A stretch of 64,000 nt of DNA from JACVRW01 sp963846505 (GCA_963846505.1 CAWJWD010000001.1:248001-312000), one strand, 5' to 3'; shown: positions 17,498-26,042, counted from the stretch's first letter. A program made the numbers and translations. The notes: generated from the letters alone by a model not told the origin.

Positions 17498-18208
17498 TCA
17501 GCCGCCGAGGTTCCCGAGCAGCCCGCCACCGCCGGATCCGCCACCGGCGACCGGCTGCACGCGACCCTCGCTCGGCTGCACGAGCACCCAGCCCTGGCCG
17601 GAGAACGACATCTGCACCGACTCGCCCGAGCTCTTGCCGATGAAGTTCTTCAGCTTGATGTCGGTCTTGATGCCCGTCTGCAGGCTCGAGGCCCAGGTGA
17701 TCGCGGCCTGCGGATCGGCATAGGTCGGCGCGTCACCGGTGTTCAACAGCACCGGCGGGCCGTCGGAGATGATCGCCACCCAGCCGCTGCCGGTCAGCGC
17801 CATGTTGTAGAGGCCGCCGCCCATCATGCCGCTGACGCCCTCGACGCGGCGGATGTCCCAGTCGATGCCGGAGTCGAACGCGAGCAGGTTCTGCCCGTTG
17901 ACGGTGATGGCGTCGTTCTCGAGGTAGAGCAGATGGATGTCCTGGGCCTGGTCGGCCAGGAAGACCTCGCCGGTCCCCTCCATCTTCATCAGCTTCGTGC
18001 CCTCGCCGGTGACGGCCTTCTTGAGCATGCGCGACATGCCGCCCGAGCCGGCGTGCTCGAAGCTGACGTCGCCCTGATAGGCGACCATCGCGCCGGCCTT
18101 GGCCTGGATCGTCACCTGGTTGAGGCTGACCTTCAACAGCTTGGAGTTCTGGAGCGCGAACGCCTGTTGGGACTGCGTCTCCTGGAACTCACCGAGGGTG
18201 CTCTGCAA
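17498..18208 (-). CDS. AIM24 family protein
   Basis: About 236 residues of the AIM24/TIGR00266-like family, beta-rich proteins of unclear biochemical role found in bacteria and mitochondria. Visible features are 'VTIQAKAGAMVAYQGDVSFEH', the Met/Lys-rich 'GMSRMLKKAVTGEGTKLMKMEG', 'DIHLLYLENDAITVNG' and a Gly-rich C-terminus. I chose TTG 18208 because AAGGAGG sits five bases upstream; the longer GTG start at 18223 lacks a site, and further upstream the frame enters the divergent promoter region. No membrane helix is evident. A strong hairpin terminates the gene. Confidence 0.82.
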   Translation of the reverse strand: MQSTLGEFQETQSQQAFALQNSKLLKVSLNQVTIQAKAGAMVAYQGDVSFEHAGSGGMSRMLKKAVTGEGTKLMKMEGTGEVFLADQAQDIHLLYLENDAITVNGQNLLAFDSGIDWDIRRVEGVSGMMGGGLYNMALTGSGWVAIISDGPPVLLNTGDAPTYADPQAAITWASSLQTGIKTDIKLKNFIGKSSGESVQMSFSGQGWVLVQPSEGRVQPVAGGGSGGGGLLGNLGG

Positions 18209-18279
18209 CCCTGCCTCCTTCACTCGCTCGCTTCGGACTCGTCCTGCACTCTCGGCGGTTCCCCGGCCGTAGTCAAGAC

Positions 18280-20013
18280 ATGGCGCTCCGACTGCAACCA
18301 CCGTCCAGGTCCGACCGCGCACCGACCCGCGCGCTACGCTCCGCCGCCTTGGCCCGCCGTGCGCTGTTCGCCCTGCTCGCGATCCTGGTCCTCGCGCCAG
18401 TGGCGCGGGCGGCCGATCCGATCATGCCCCTGTCCGAGGTGCGGGCGGGGATGCGCTGCACCGCCCTGTCGGTCGTGAAGGGCACGGAGATCTCGTCCTT
18501 CGACGTCGAGATCCTGGACACGATCGCGCCCGAACTGGGGCTGACCGGCCCGCGGCTGCTGATCCGCGTCTCCGGTCCGGCGATCGCCGGCACCGGCGTC
18601 GGCCCTGGCTTCTCCGGCTCGCCGATCTACTGCGACGGCCGCAACGCGGGCGCGATCTCGGAGTCGATCGGCGACTACGGCAACTTCGTCGTGCTCGCCA
18701 CGCCGATCGAGGAGATCCTCGCCGACGCGCCCGCGCCGACCCCGCAGGGCGCCCGCGCCGCCGGGGCGCTGGCGCGCGAGGCACGCCCGCTGACGAGCCC
18801 GCTGACGGCGTCCGGGCTCAGCCCGCGCAGCCGCCGGCTGCTGAGCGCGGTCGCCGGACGTGCCAGGCGCACGCTGCTCGCCGCGCCGAGCGGGCCGGTC
18901 GGCGGCTATCCCCCGCAGGAGCTGCGTCCGGGCGCCGCCGTGGCGGCGGGCCTCGCCAGCGGCGACATCCGCTTCGGCGCGGTCGGCACCGTCGCCTACC
19001 GCGACGGCGACCGGCTGTGGGCCTTCGGCCATCCGCTCGACGACCTCGGGCCGCGCTCCCTGTTCATGCAGGACGCCTACGTCTTCTCGGTGATCAACAA
19101 TCCGCTCGGCCTCGCGGAGGGCGCTCAGACCTACAAGCTCGCCACCGGGGGCGGCCACGACCTGGGCGCGTTCACCACGGACGCCGACGCGGCCATCGCC
19201 GGCACCGTCGGGTCCGAGCCGCCCTCCGTGCCGCTGCGCGTCGTGGCTCACGCCGCGGGACGCACGACGCTGCTGCAGGCCAAGCTCGCGGACGAGCGGC
19301 GCTACGGACTCGGCGCGGGCGTCGGGCTGCTGGCGCCGCTCGCCGTCCAGACCGCGCTCCAGCAGGCGCAGCGCAGCATCCAGCCCGCCCACGTCGACGT
19401 CTGCGCGCGCTTCGCCGTCAGGGGGCGCAAGCGTCCGCTCGGGTTCTGCAACGGCTACGCCTCGGTCGACGGCGCGCTGTTCGACCTGATCGAGGCGGGC
19501 GGCCTCGTCGAGAGCTACAACCTGCCGACCCTGCCGCTGGAGGGCGTCGAGCTGGTCGCGCGGGCTCGGACGGGAACCCCGAGCGACGTGATCGTGGCCG
19601 CAACCCCGCCACGGGACGTGCGGGCGGGCTCGCGGGTACGCGTCCGGCTCGAGCTGCGCCGGCGCGGCACCGGCGCGTCGCGGACGATCTCGGTGCCCGT
19701 GCGCGTGCCGAGCGCCACCCCCCGCGGTCCGCGCACGCTGGTGGTGGAGGGCACGAGCGCAAGCGCGCAGGCGGGGCTCGAGGACGAGCTGTTCGGGGCC
19801 TTCGAACTGCTCTTCGACGACCTCGGGCCGGACCTCCAACCGCCGCGCAGCGTCAAGCAGCTGGACGAGCGGCTGCGCTCGCTGCACCACCCCGAAGGCA
19901 TCGTGGCGCGCTTCCGCGGCGGCCCCGGCCAGCTCGTGCGCGGCTCGCAGGACGTGCTGTTCGAGGGACGCGTGCGCGTCCCCGTGCGCGTGCGCCGAGC
20001 GGCCCGCGGCTAG
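18280..20013 (+). CDS. SpoIVB-type S55 serine peptidase domain protein, secreted
   Basis: A 577-residue protein with an N-terminal signal sequence (hydrophobic 29-44, 'ALLAILVLAPVARA'). The S55 domain follows: 'EVRAGMRCTALSVVKGTEISSFDVEIL', the serine motif 'GFSGSP' at 110-115, and 'LWAFGHPLDDLGPRSLFMQDAY', matching the conserved His region. S55 peptidases such as SpoIVB act in sigma-factor processing cascades, but this organism class is not known to sporulate this way, so a general envelope or signalling role is likelier. The C-terminal half is beta-rich. The ATG lies only 4 bases after TAGTCA, so transcription may be leaderless. Confidence 0.82.
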   Translation: MALRLQPPSRSDRAPTRALRSAALARRALFALLAILVLAPVARAADPIMPLSEVRAGMRCTALSVVKGTEISSFDVEILDTIAPELGLTGPRLLIRVSGPAIAGTGVGPGFSGSPIYCDGRNAGAISESIGDYGNFVVLATPIEEILADAPAPTPQGARAAGALAREARPLTSPLTASGLSPRSRRLLSAVAGRARRTLLAAPSGPVGGYPPQELRPGAAVAAGLASGDIRFGAVGTVAYRDGDRLWAFGHPLDDLGPRSLFMQDAYVFSVINNPLGLAEGAQTYKLATGGGHDLGAFTTDADAAIAGTVGSEPPSVPLRVVAHAAGRTTLLQAKLADERRYGLGAGVGLLAPLAVQTALQQAQRSIQPAHVDVCARFAVRGRKRPLGFCNGYASVDGALFDLIEAGGLVESYNLPTLPLEGVELVARARTGTPSDVIVAATPPRDVRAGSRVRVRLELRRRGTGASRTISVPVRVPSATPRGPRTLVVEGTSASAQAGLEDELFGAFELLFDDLGPDLQPPRSVKQLDERLRSLHHPEGIVARFRGGPGQLVRGSQDVLFEGRVRVPVRVRRAARG

Positions 20014-21194
20014 TAGGACTCGCCGCCGAGCGGACTGCCCGCGGCCGGCGCCTCGACGCTCGGAGCGCTGACGACCTCGGGCTCGTCGTCTCCGAAGACG
20101 TGGTCGACCGAGGTCGAGCGCTGCCCGTCGGAGGAAACCAGCAGCTTGAAGTCGTGCGGATGGGTGGCCGCCTTGAGCGCGTCCTCCATCGACACCCGCC
20201 CGTCCTGGACGTGGCCGAGCAGCGCCTGGTCGAAGGTCTGCATGCCGTAGTACGCACCCTCGGAGATGACCTCGTGCAGCCGGCCGGTCTCCTCGGGGTT
20301 GACGATCATGTCCTTGACGCGGCCGGTCATGCGCAGGATCTCGCAGGTGGCCACGCGGCCCTGGCCGTCCGGGGTCGGCACCAGCCGCTGGCTGATCACG
20401 CCCTGGAGCGTGCCGGCGAGCATCGCGCGCGCCTGCCGCTGCTCGACGAGCGGGAAGAAGTCGATGATGCGGTTGACCGACTCGGAGGCGTCCACGGTGT
20501 GGATCGTGGACAGCACGAGGTGGCCGGTCTCGGCCGCCGAGAGGGCGGTGCGGACCGTCTCCTCGTCGCGCATCTCGCCGATCAGGATCACGTCGGGGTC
20601 CTGACGCAGCACGCGCTTGAGCGCACGCGCGAACGACTCCGTGTCCTCGCCGACCTCGCGCTGGTTGATGATCGAGGTCTTGTCCCGGTGCATGAACTCG
20701 ACCGGGTCCTCGATCGTCACGATGTGCTTCGCGTAGGTCGAGTTGATGTGGTCGATCATCGCCGCGAGCGTGGTCGACTTGCCCGAGCCGGTGGTGCCGG
20801 TCAGCAGCAGCAGCCCGCGCTCCTCGTCGGCGAGGTCGGTGACGACCGGCGGCAGCGACAGCTCCGCGACCGTCTTGATCTGGAACGGGATCGCGCGGCA
20901 GACCAGCGAGACCGAACCACGCTGGACGAAGGCGTTGACGCGGAAGCGGGCGACGCCGGGGATCGAGTAGGAGAAGTCGACCTCGCGCTCGTCGCGAAAG
21001 CTCTCGAGCTTGCGCTCGTCGGTGAGCATCTTGAACAGCGTCCGCTCGGTGTCCTCGGGCGTGAGCGGCTCGCTGCCCGCGATCGGGACGAGCTTGCCGT
21101 GACGGCGAACCATCGGCGGGGCGGGAACCTTGAGATGGAGATCGGACGCTTCGGTCTCGATCACGCACATGAGGGCCTGGTCGACGTCGAACAT
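20010..21194 (-). CDS. pilT: PilT-like type IV pilus retraction ATPase
   Basis: A 394-residue GspE/PilT-family secretion ATPase. Residues 1-110 are the PAS-like N-terminal domain; Walker A is GTTGSGKST (133-141), followed by the Asp box 'TIEDPVEF', Walker B 'DVILIGEMRDEETV' and His box 'HLVLSTIHT'. Such hexamers drive pilus retraction and twitching motility. No other pilus genes are in the window. Start ATG 21194 has AAGGA upstream, and both lie in the loop of a 12-bp hairpin. It follows the primary sigma gene by 55 bp on the same strand and may be read through from it. The last 45 residues are acidic and variable. Confidence 0.92.
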   Translation of the reverse strand: MFDVDQALMCVIETEASDLHLKVPAPPMVRRHGKLVPIAGSEPLTPEDTERTLFKMLTDERKLESFRDEREVDFSYSIPGVARFRVNAFVQRGSVSLVCRAIPFQIKTVAELSLPPVVTDLADEERGLLLLTGTTGSGKSTTLAAMIDHINSTYAKHIVTIEDPVEFMHRDKTSIINQREVGEDTESFARALKRVLRQDPDVILIGEMRDEETVRTALSAAETGHLVLSTIHTVDASESVNRIIDFFPLVEQRQARAMLAGTLQGVISQRLVPTPDGQGRVATCEILRMTGRVKDMIVNPEETGRLHEVISEGAYYGMQTFDQALLGHVQDGRVSMEDALKAATHPHDFKLLVSSDGQRSTSVDHVFGDDEPEVVSAPSVEAPAAGSPLGGESY

Positions 21195-21216
21195 AGTCCT
21201 TCAATCGACCAGGCCC
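21173..21216 (-). promoter_or_regulatory. Perfect 12-bp inverted repeat presenting the pilT start codon
   Basis: GGGCCTGGTCGA (21173-21184) and TCGACCAGGCCC (21205-21216) are exact complements separated by 20 bases. In the mRNA, leader bases would pair with pilT codons 4-7, leaving the AAGGA site and the AUG in the loop. This suggests control of translation or mRNA stability. Confidence 0.6.
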
Positions 21217-21249
21217 CCACGAGCCTGAAGTGCTGACGCGGCTTTTGGA

Positions 21250-22347
21250 CTAGGCCACGTCGCGAAGCTTCTGCGCCTCGGCGAGGCTCTGCAGCTTCTT
21301 GAGCGACTGGTTCTCGATCTGGCGGATGCGCTCGCGCGTGACGTTGAACGTCCGCCCGACCTCGTCCAGCGTGCGCGGATGCTCCCCGCCCAGGCCGTAG
21401 CGCAGCTCGAGGACACGACGCTCGCGGTAGGAGAGGTTCTCCAGCGCTTCGCGCAGTGCTTCCTTGGTGAGGATCTCCGCAGCACGTTCGTACGGCGACT
21501 CGGCCCGCTCGTCGGCGATGAACTGCCCGAACTCGGACTCCTCCTCGTCGCCGACCGGCTTCTCGAGCGACACCGGCGCCTGTGCGGAGCGCTTGATCGA
21601 CTCGACTTCCTCCGGCTCGATGCCGGTGTGCTCGGCGATCTCCTCCGGCGTGGGCTCACGACCGAGCTCGGTCACGAGCTTGCGCTCGGCCCGACCGATC
21701 TTGTTCAGCTTCTCGACCACGTGCACCGGGATGCGGATCGTGCGTGCCTTGTCGGCGAGCGCGCGAGCGATCGCCTGGCGGATCCACCAGGTGGCGTAGG
21801 TCGAGAACTTGAACCCCTTGCGGTAGTCGAACTTCTCCGCGGCGCGCACCAGCCCGAGCGTGCCCTCCTGGATCAGATCCAGGAACGGCAGGCCCTGATT
21901 GCGGTAGTTCTTGGCGATCGAGACAACCAGTCGCAGGTTGGACTCGACCATCTTCTGCTTTGCGTCGAGGTCGCCACGCTCGATGCGCTTCGCGAGGTCG
22001 ACCTCCTCTTGCGCGGTCAATAGGCGGACCTTGCCGATGTCCTTCAGGAACAACTGAAGGGAATCGGTGGTCATGTCCGGCTTGAGGTCGATCGTGGCTC
22101 TCTTGCGACGCCGGTCCTTGCGGTCGACCGCACGCTCCACCTCGGGGGCGCGCTGCGTCGGGTCCTCTTCGACCAGCTCTATCTCCGATTTCTCGAAGTA
22201 GCCGTGCAGCTCCTCGATATCGCCTTCGTCGAGCTCTATCTCTGCCAGAGCTGTGGCGACCTCGGTGTACGTCAAGGTCCCAACTTGCTGGCCTTTGGCG
22301 ACGAGGAGCTTGACCTCATCAAGCTCTTGCAGTTCGGCTACAGACAT
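21250..22347 (-). CDS. rpoD: Primary RNA polymerase sigma factor (RpoD/SigA type)
   Basis: A 365-residue group 1/2 sigma-70. Region 1.1-like N-terminus, region 1.2 ('LQLFLKDIGKVRLLTAQEE'), region 2 ('NLRLVVSIAKNYRNQGLPFL', 'GFKFSTYATWWIRQAI'), region 3 and region 4 with helix-turn-helix 'TLDEVGRTFNVTRERIRQIE' are all present. I place the start at ATG 22347 (AGGAAAGG just upstream) rather than 22398, because the predicted promoter at 22412-22439 would put transcription start at about the latter. The full region set and a strong promoter favour a housekeeping role. Confidence 0.92.
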   Translation of the reverse strand: MSVAELQELDEVKLLVAKGQQVGTLTYTEVATALAEIELDEGDIEELHGYFEKSEIELVEEDPTQRAPEVERAVDRKDRRRKRATIDLKPDMTTDSLQLFLKDIGKVRLLTAQEEVDLAKRIERGDLDAKQKMVESNLRLVVSIAKNYRNQGLPFLDLIQEGTLGLVRAAEKFDYRKGFKFSTYATWWIRQAIARALADKARTIRIPVHVVEKLNKIGRAERKLVTELGREPTPEEIAEHTGIEPEEVESIKRSAQAPVSLEKPVGDEEESEFGQFIADERAESPYERAAEILTKEALREALENLSYRERRVLELRYGLGGEHPRTLDEVGRTFNVTRERIRQIENQSLKKLQSLAEAQKLRDVA

Positions 22348-22411
22348 CCCTTTCCTGTCGGCAAAGGGGCCCCCGCGCATGGCCTGGGGCCCATTCAAAC
22401 AGACGTTCCAA

Positions 22412-22439
22412 ACTCTAACGTCTCATAGAGCGGCGTCAA
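22412..22439 (-). promoter_or_regulatory. Predicted rpoD promoter
   Basis: On the minus strand TTGACG (-35, 22434-22439) and TAGAGT (-10, 22412-22417) are 16 bp apart, predicting a leader of about 57 nt to ATG 22347. Confidence 0.55.
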
Positions 22440-22443
22440 TCCG

Positions 22444-22460
22444 CGGAAACTGAATTTCCG
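22444..22460. promoter_or_regulatory. Inverted repeat next to the rpoD -35 element
   Basis: CGGAAA (22444-22449) and TTTCCG (22455-22460) form a dyad with a 5-base spacer, four bases upstream of the rpoD -35 box. It shares the GGAA/TTCC theme of the larger palindrome at 22510-22537. Confidence 0.4.
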
Positions 22461-22509
22461 CCGATCGGCCTTGGACCAGTGTAGTTCTACCCGGGCATTC
22501 CGTCTTGGG

Positions 22510-22537
22510 TACGTGGAATTCCACGGAATTCCACGTA
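22510..22537. promoter_or_regulatory. Perfect 13-bp inverted repeat in the rpoD / KPK-protein intergenic region
   Basis: TACGTGGAATTCC (22510-22522) and GGAATTCCACGTA (22525-22537) are exact complements with a 2-base centre. The unit GGAATTCC, itself palindromic, occurs twice at a 10-bp (one helical turn) spacing. It lies 45 bp upstream of the KPK gene start and about 70 bp upstream of the rpoD -35, so it could control either. Confidence 0.55.
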
Positions 22538-22567
22538 TCGAGCGGGGTCGTCCGACCCGCCCGGGTC

Positions 22568-22573
22568 TAGACT
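22568..22573 (+). promoter_or_regulatory. -10 box of the KPK-repeat gene (leaderless-type)
   Basis: TAGACT is followed by eight bases and ATG 22582. The same hexamer serves as the HxlR -10 box. Confidence 0.4.
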
Positions 22574-22581
22574 GCGCGCCC

Positions 22582-23064
22582 ATGGCAGACGACGGAAGCG
22601 TTCTCGGCAACCTCCCCAGCTCCCGCCCAGGCCGGCGCAGCGGCCGGCGTGCGAGCGCGACCGGCGACGCGGCGGCAGCCTCGAAGCCTGCGGCCGCGGC
22701 GAAGCCAAGGGCGGCTGCCAAGCCCAAGACCGTGGCGAAGCCGAAGACCGCAGCCAAGCCGAAGACGGCGAAGCCCAAGACTGCCGCGAAGCCCAAGACG
22801 GCGAAGCCCAAGGCCGCCGCGAAGCCGAAGGTGGTCGCCAAGCCCAAGACGGTGCCGAAGCCGGCTGCTGCGCCGCGGAAGCCGAAGCTCGCCACGCCGC
22901 CGACGCCCGCAGCTGCCCCACCTCCTCCACCGCCCCCCGCTCGTGGACCCAGCTCGGACCCGGTGGGCGGCGCGCTGCGAACGGCCGCCAAGGTCGCCGA
23001 GACGGGCGTGCGCGTCACCGCGGGCGTCGCGCAGGAGCTCGTGCGGCGGCTGCCGCGCCCGTAG
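22582..23064 (+). CDS. Lys/Pro/Ala-repeat basic protein, histone H1-like
   Basis: A 160-residue low-complexity protein. Residues about 35-100 are repeated AKPK/TAKPKTAA units like the C-terminal tails of eukaryotic histone H1 and actinobacterial HupB, which bind DNA non-specifically; a Pro-rich stretch follows and the last 30 residues ('GGALRTAAKVAETGVRVTAG') could form an amphipathic helix. There is no folded HU domain, so a DNA- or polyphosphate-binding role is only inferred. ATG 22582 lies eight bases after a TAGACT box with no Shine-Dalgarno, suggesting a leaderless transcript. Confidence 0.65.
   Translation: MADDGSVLGNLPSSRPGRRSGRRASATGDAAAASKPAAAAKPRAAAKPKTVAKPKTAAKPKTAKPKTAAKPKTAKPKAAAKPKVVAKPKTVPKPAAAPRKPKLATPPTPAAAPPPPPPPARGPSSDPVGGALRTAAKVAETGVRVTAGVAQELVRRLPRP
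22684..22884 (+). repeat. Imperfect in-frame AAGCCNAAG repeats
   Basis: Coding repeat of 9-15 bp units encoding A-K-P-K-T variants. Such tracts can vary in copy number by slippage. Confidence 0.6.
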
Positions 23065-23135
23065 CTTTCCCGTCATCCCCGAGAGGGGTGATGCCGTGCA
23101 TCCTCCGTACAGGTGACGAGCCCTCGTATTCGAGG

Positions 23136-23141
23136 TATCGT
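23136..23141 (+). promoter_or_regulatory. -10 box of an orphan response regulator gene
   Basis: TATCGT ends nine bases before ATG 23151, with TGACGA 16 bp upstream as a possible -35. Further upstream (23072-23088) GTCATCCCC is followed by GAGA and GGGG. Confidence 0.45.
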
Positions 23142-23150
23142 TGAACGGTC

Positions 23151-23780
23151 ATGCTCGCGAGCACCGCGCAATCGCCACGCTGCCTGATCGTCGATGACCA
23201 CCCGGTGGTGCGGGCGGGCATCCGCGCGGTCCTCGAGAGCTCCTTCGACGACCCGGCGGTCACGGAGGCGGCGACGATCGAGGAGGCCGCTGCCGGCGTC
23301 GAGGCCGACCCGCCCGACGTCGTGGTCATCGACCCCTGGCACGCCGGGGTCGACGTGGCCCACGTCGTCGACCGGCTCAAGCGCGAACTGCGCGCGCCGA
23401 TCGTGATCTTCACGTCCGACGGCGGCGCCCGGCTGCTGAGCGAGGCCCTGAAGGCGGGCGTCAAGGGCTACGTGCGCAAGGACTCTCCGTCGGAGGACCT
23501 CGTGCGGGCGATCGACGCGGCCCGCTCGGGCGAGTTCTACGTCGACCCTGGCCTGTCCTCGACGATCGTGCTCGACGAAGGCGACCGCACGCTCAGCGCG
23601 CGCCAACGCGAGATCCTGCAGATGCTCGCCGACGGCATGCAGACCGACGCCGTCGCCGAGAGACTCGGCCTCTCGACCGAGACCGTGCGCACGCACACCA
23701 AGCGCATCCTCGCCAAGCTCGAGGCGTCGACGCGCACCCAGGCCGTGGCGATCGGCATCCGCCACGGGTTGATCGAGTAG
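23151..23780 (+). CDS. NarL/FixJ-family response regulator (orphan)
   Basis: A 209-residue two-domain regulator. The receiver domain has the acidic pair (D15, D16) and phosphoacceptor D61 in 'VVVIDPWHAG', with Thr ('IFTSDGG') and Lys ('VRKDSPSED') switch residues. The C-terminal LuxR-type helix-turn-helix is 'LSARQREILQMLADGM' through 'TVRTHTKRILAKLEA'. No histidine kinase gene is adjacent, so its kinase is encoded elsewhere. The stop codon abuts the stop of the convergent diguanylate cyclase gene. Confidence 0.9.
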   Translation: MLASTAQSPRCLIVDDHPVVRAGIRAVLESSFDDPAVTEAATIEEAAAGVEADPPDVVVIDPWHAGVDVAHVVDRLKRELRAPIVIFTSDGGARLLSEALKAGVKGYVRKDSPSEDLVRAIDAARSGEFYVDPGLSSTIVLDEGDRTLSARQREILQMLADGMQTDAVAERLGLSTETVRTHTKRILAKLEASTRTQAVAIGIRHGLIE

Positions 23781-24755
23781 CTAGCGCTGCACTTCGGTGG
23801 GCACTTCGGTGCCCGGCGGCTCGGCCAGCGCCCACGGCTCGCCGGCGGCCTTGGCGCGGTACATCGCACGGTCGGCCGCGTCGATCAGGGCCTCGGCCTC
23901 CTCGCCGTGCTCCGGACAGGCGGCGACGCCGATCGAGACGCTCGCCGGCGCTTCCGGCGTCACGACCTCCTCGGCGATCGCGGCGGCGAGACGCTCCGCG
24001 AGCGCGGGCCCGCTCTTGGCGTCCTGCTCGGGGGCGAGCACGCAGAACTCATCGCCGCCGAGGCGAGCGGCGGTGTCCATCGTGCGGACCGAGCGCTGCA
24101 GTGACATCGCGACCTGCATCAGCAGCCGGTCGCCGGCAGGGTGGCCGTGCGCGTCATTGATGCGCTTGAGGCCGTCGACGTCCATCAGCAGCACGCAGAA
24201 GGGGTGCTTGTAGCGCTTGTAGGACTCGAGCTGCACGGCGAGCTGGCGCTGGAAGAAGCGCAGGTTGTGCAGGCCGGTGAGCGCGTCCGTGTTGGCCTGG
24301 GTCTCGAGCGTGCGCGAGCGGGCGCGCACCAGCTCGTCGAGCGCGGCGGCCTGGATCGCGCCGCCCGCGTCCACCAGCCGCTCAACGGCCTCCGCGAAGC
24401 GATCGGGATGGCTGTCGGCGAGTTCCTCGTGCAGCGCGCGCACGAGCACCGCCTGCAGCGAGGCGATGTCACGGGCCAGGTCTCCCGGCGAGGCGTCGCG
24501 CCCGCTGCGCAGGCCCGCCAGCCCGGCCGCGCGCTGGACCTGCTCGTCGCTCAGCTCGTACGGCTTGGACGCATCCGAGGCGGCCGCGTGGATCATGTCG
24601 CTGATCAGCTCCGGGAGCTCCCGCGCGATGCGATCCGTCGGGAGATCGCTGATCTCCTCGAGCGTGGCGCGCTCGATCAACCGGACGAGCCACGCCTTGG
24701 CGAGCTCCTCCCTCGATCGATCGAGGCGCGCGAGGGGGCCTCGGATTGGTGTCAT
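23781..24755 (-). CDS. GGDEF-domain diguanylate cyclase
   Basis: A 324-residue protein that should make cyclic di-GMP. The active-site loop is an intact GGDEF at 233-237, and the product-inhibition site RxxD (RTMD, 224-227) is at the usual spacing, so it looks active and feedback-controlled. Residues 1-140 form an all-helical sensory domain resembling the N-terminal region of RsbR-type co-antagonists ('LAKAWLVRLIERATLEE'). There is no signal peptide or membrane helix, so it is cytoplasmic. The ligand of the helical domain is unknown. Confidence 0.9.
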   Translation of the reverse strand: MTPIRGPLARLDRSREELAKAWLVRLIERATLEEISDLPTDRIARELPELISDMIHAAASDASKPYELSDEQVQRAAGLAGLRSGRDASPGDLARDIASLQAVLVRALHEELADSHPDRFAEAVERLVDAGGAIQAAALDELVRARSRTLETQANTDALTGLHNLRFFQRQLAVQLESYKRYKHPFCVLLMDVDGLKRINDAHGHPAGDRLLMQVAMSLQRSVRTMDTAARLGGDEFCVLAPEQDAKSGPALAERLAAAIAEEVVTPEAPASVSIGVAACPEHGEEAEALIDAADRAMYRAKAAGEPWALAEPPGTEVPTEVQR

Positions 24756-24845
24756 TCGGCAGGATCCAGATCGTCACGGACGTCCGTGCGCTCGTTCGAT
24801 CGTACCCCCGGTTACGGCGGATGGCGCGGGCGAAACGATGGAAAG

Positions 24846-26042
24846 ATGCCGGATATGGCCGACCTGATCCCAATCGAGCAGGCACGCCAGCGCGTGCTGG
24901 ACGCCGTGCGCCCGCTCGCCTCGGAGCAGGTTCCGCTGGCCGCGGCCCGCAACCGCGTCCTCGCCGAGGACGTGACGAGCGCCATCGACGTGCCGCCCTT
25001 CGACCCCTCCGCGATGGACGGCTACGCCGTCGTCGCCGGCCCGGCAGCCGGGCTGCGCGTGATCGACGAGTCGCGCGCCGGCCACCCGGCGAGCGAGCGG
25101 GTGGAGCCGGGCACGGCGGTTCGGATCTCGACCGGCGCGATGGTGCCCGAGGGAGCGACGGCGGTGGTGCCGGTCGAGCACGTCGAGCTGCCGCGCCAGG
25201 ACGAGGTGCGCGTGCCGGAGACGCAGCCCGGGGCGAACATCCGCCGTCGCGGCGAAGACGTCCGTGCGGGCGACCTGCTGATCGAGCAAGGCGCCCTCCT
25301 GGGCGCCGCCGCGATCGGCTCGCTGGCGTCGATCGGACTCGCCTCGGTGCGCTGTGCCCGGCAACCGCGGGTGGGGCTGTTGGTCACCGGAGACGAGCTG
25401 ACCGCTCCCGGCCAGCCGCTGGCGGCTGGGGGCATCTACAGCTCGAACGGCTACGCGCTCGCCGCGCAGGTCGAGCAGGCGTGCGCGCTCGCCTCCGCCC
25501 CGACCACGGTGCCGGACACGACCGAGGGCACGCGGGCTGCGATCGAGACGGCGCTCGAGGCCGCCGACGTGCTCTGCATCTCCGGCGGCGTCTCGGTCGG
25601 ACCGCACGACCACGTCAAGGAGCAGCTGCGCGCGCTCGGCGTCGAGGAGCGCTTCTGGGGCGTGGCGCTGCAACCCGGCAAGCCGACCTGGTTCGGCCAG
25701 CGCGACGACGTGCTCGTGTTCGGCCTGCCAGGCAACCCCGTCTCGGCGATGGTCACGTTCGCGCTGTTCGTGCGCCCGGCGCTGGCGGCGTTGCAGGGGG
25801 CCGACCCGGCCGCCACGCGCACGCAGGCGATGTTGACCGAGGCCGTCCCGCGCCGCGCCGCGCGCGACCAGGCCGTGCGCGTGCGCCTCGAGCTCGGCGC
25901 CGATGGCTGGCGCGCCGCCCCAACCGGACCGCAGGGATCCCACGTCCTCAGCTCGCTGCTGCGCGCGGATGCGCTGGCCCTGATCGGTGCCGGCGAGGGC
26001 GCGGCCGCCGCGGGCGATGCCGTCGAGGTCGAGCTGCTGTGA
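24846..26042 (+). CDS. moeA: Molybdopterin molybdenumtransferase MoeA
   Basis: A 398-residue MoeA, which inserts molybdate into adenylylated molybdopterin. Family markers: 'PPFDPSAMDGYAV', 'GAMVPEGATAVVPVE', 'GDELTAPGQPL', 'ISGGVSVGPHDHVKEQL' and 'GLPGNPVSAMVTF', plus the C-terminal beta-barrel. ATG 24846 is the first start; a second ATG at 24855 has GGAAAG at a better distance and may be the one used. No other molybdenum cofactor gene is in the window. The stop overlaps the GTG of the next gene (GTGA), so the two are translated together. Confidence 0.93.
   Translation: MPDMADLIPIEQARQRVLDAVRPLASEQVPLAAARNRVLAEDVTSAIDVPPFDPSAMDGYAVVAGPAAGLRVIDESRAGHPASERVEPGTAVRISTGAMVPEGATAVVPVEHVELPRQDEVRVPETQPGANIRRRGEDVRAGDLLIEQGALLGAAAIGSLASIGLASVRCARQPRVGLLVTGDELTAPGQPLAAGGIYSSNGYALAAQVEQACALASAPTTVPDTTEGTRAAIETALEAADVLCISGGVSVGPHDHVKEQLRALGVEERFWGVALQPGKPTWFGQRDDVLVFGLPGNPVSAMVTFALFVRPALAALQGADPAATRTQAMLTEAVPRRAARDQAVRVRLELGADGWRAAPTGPQGSHVLSSLLRADALALIGAGEGAAAAGDAVEVELL

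Noticed and set aside
18280..20013. Evidence of sporulation from the SpoIVB-like peptidase
   Set aside because: S55 domains occur in many non-sporulating actinobacteria, and no other sporulation gene is present.
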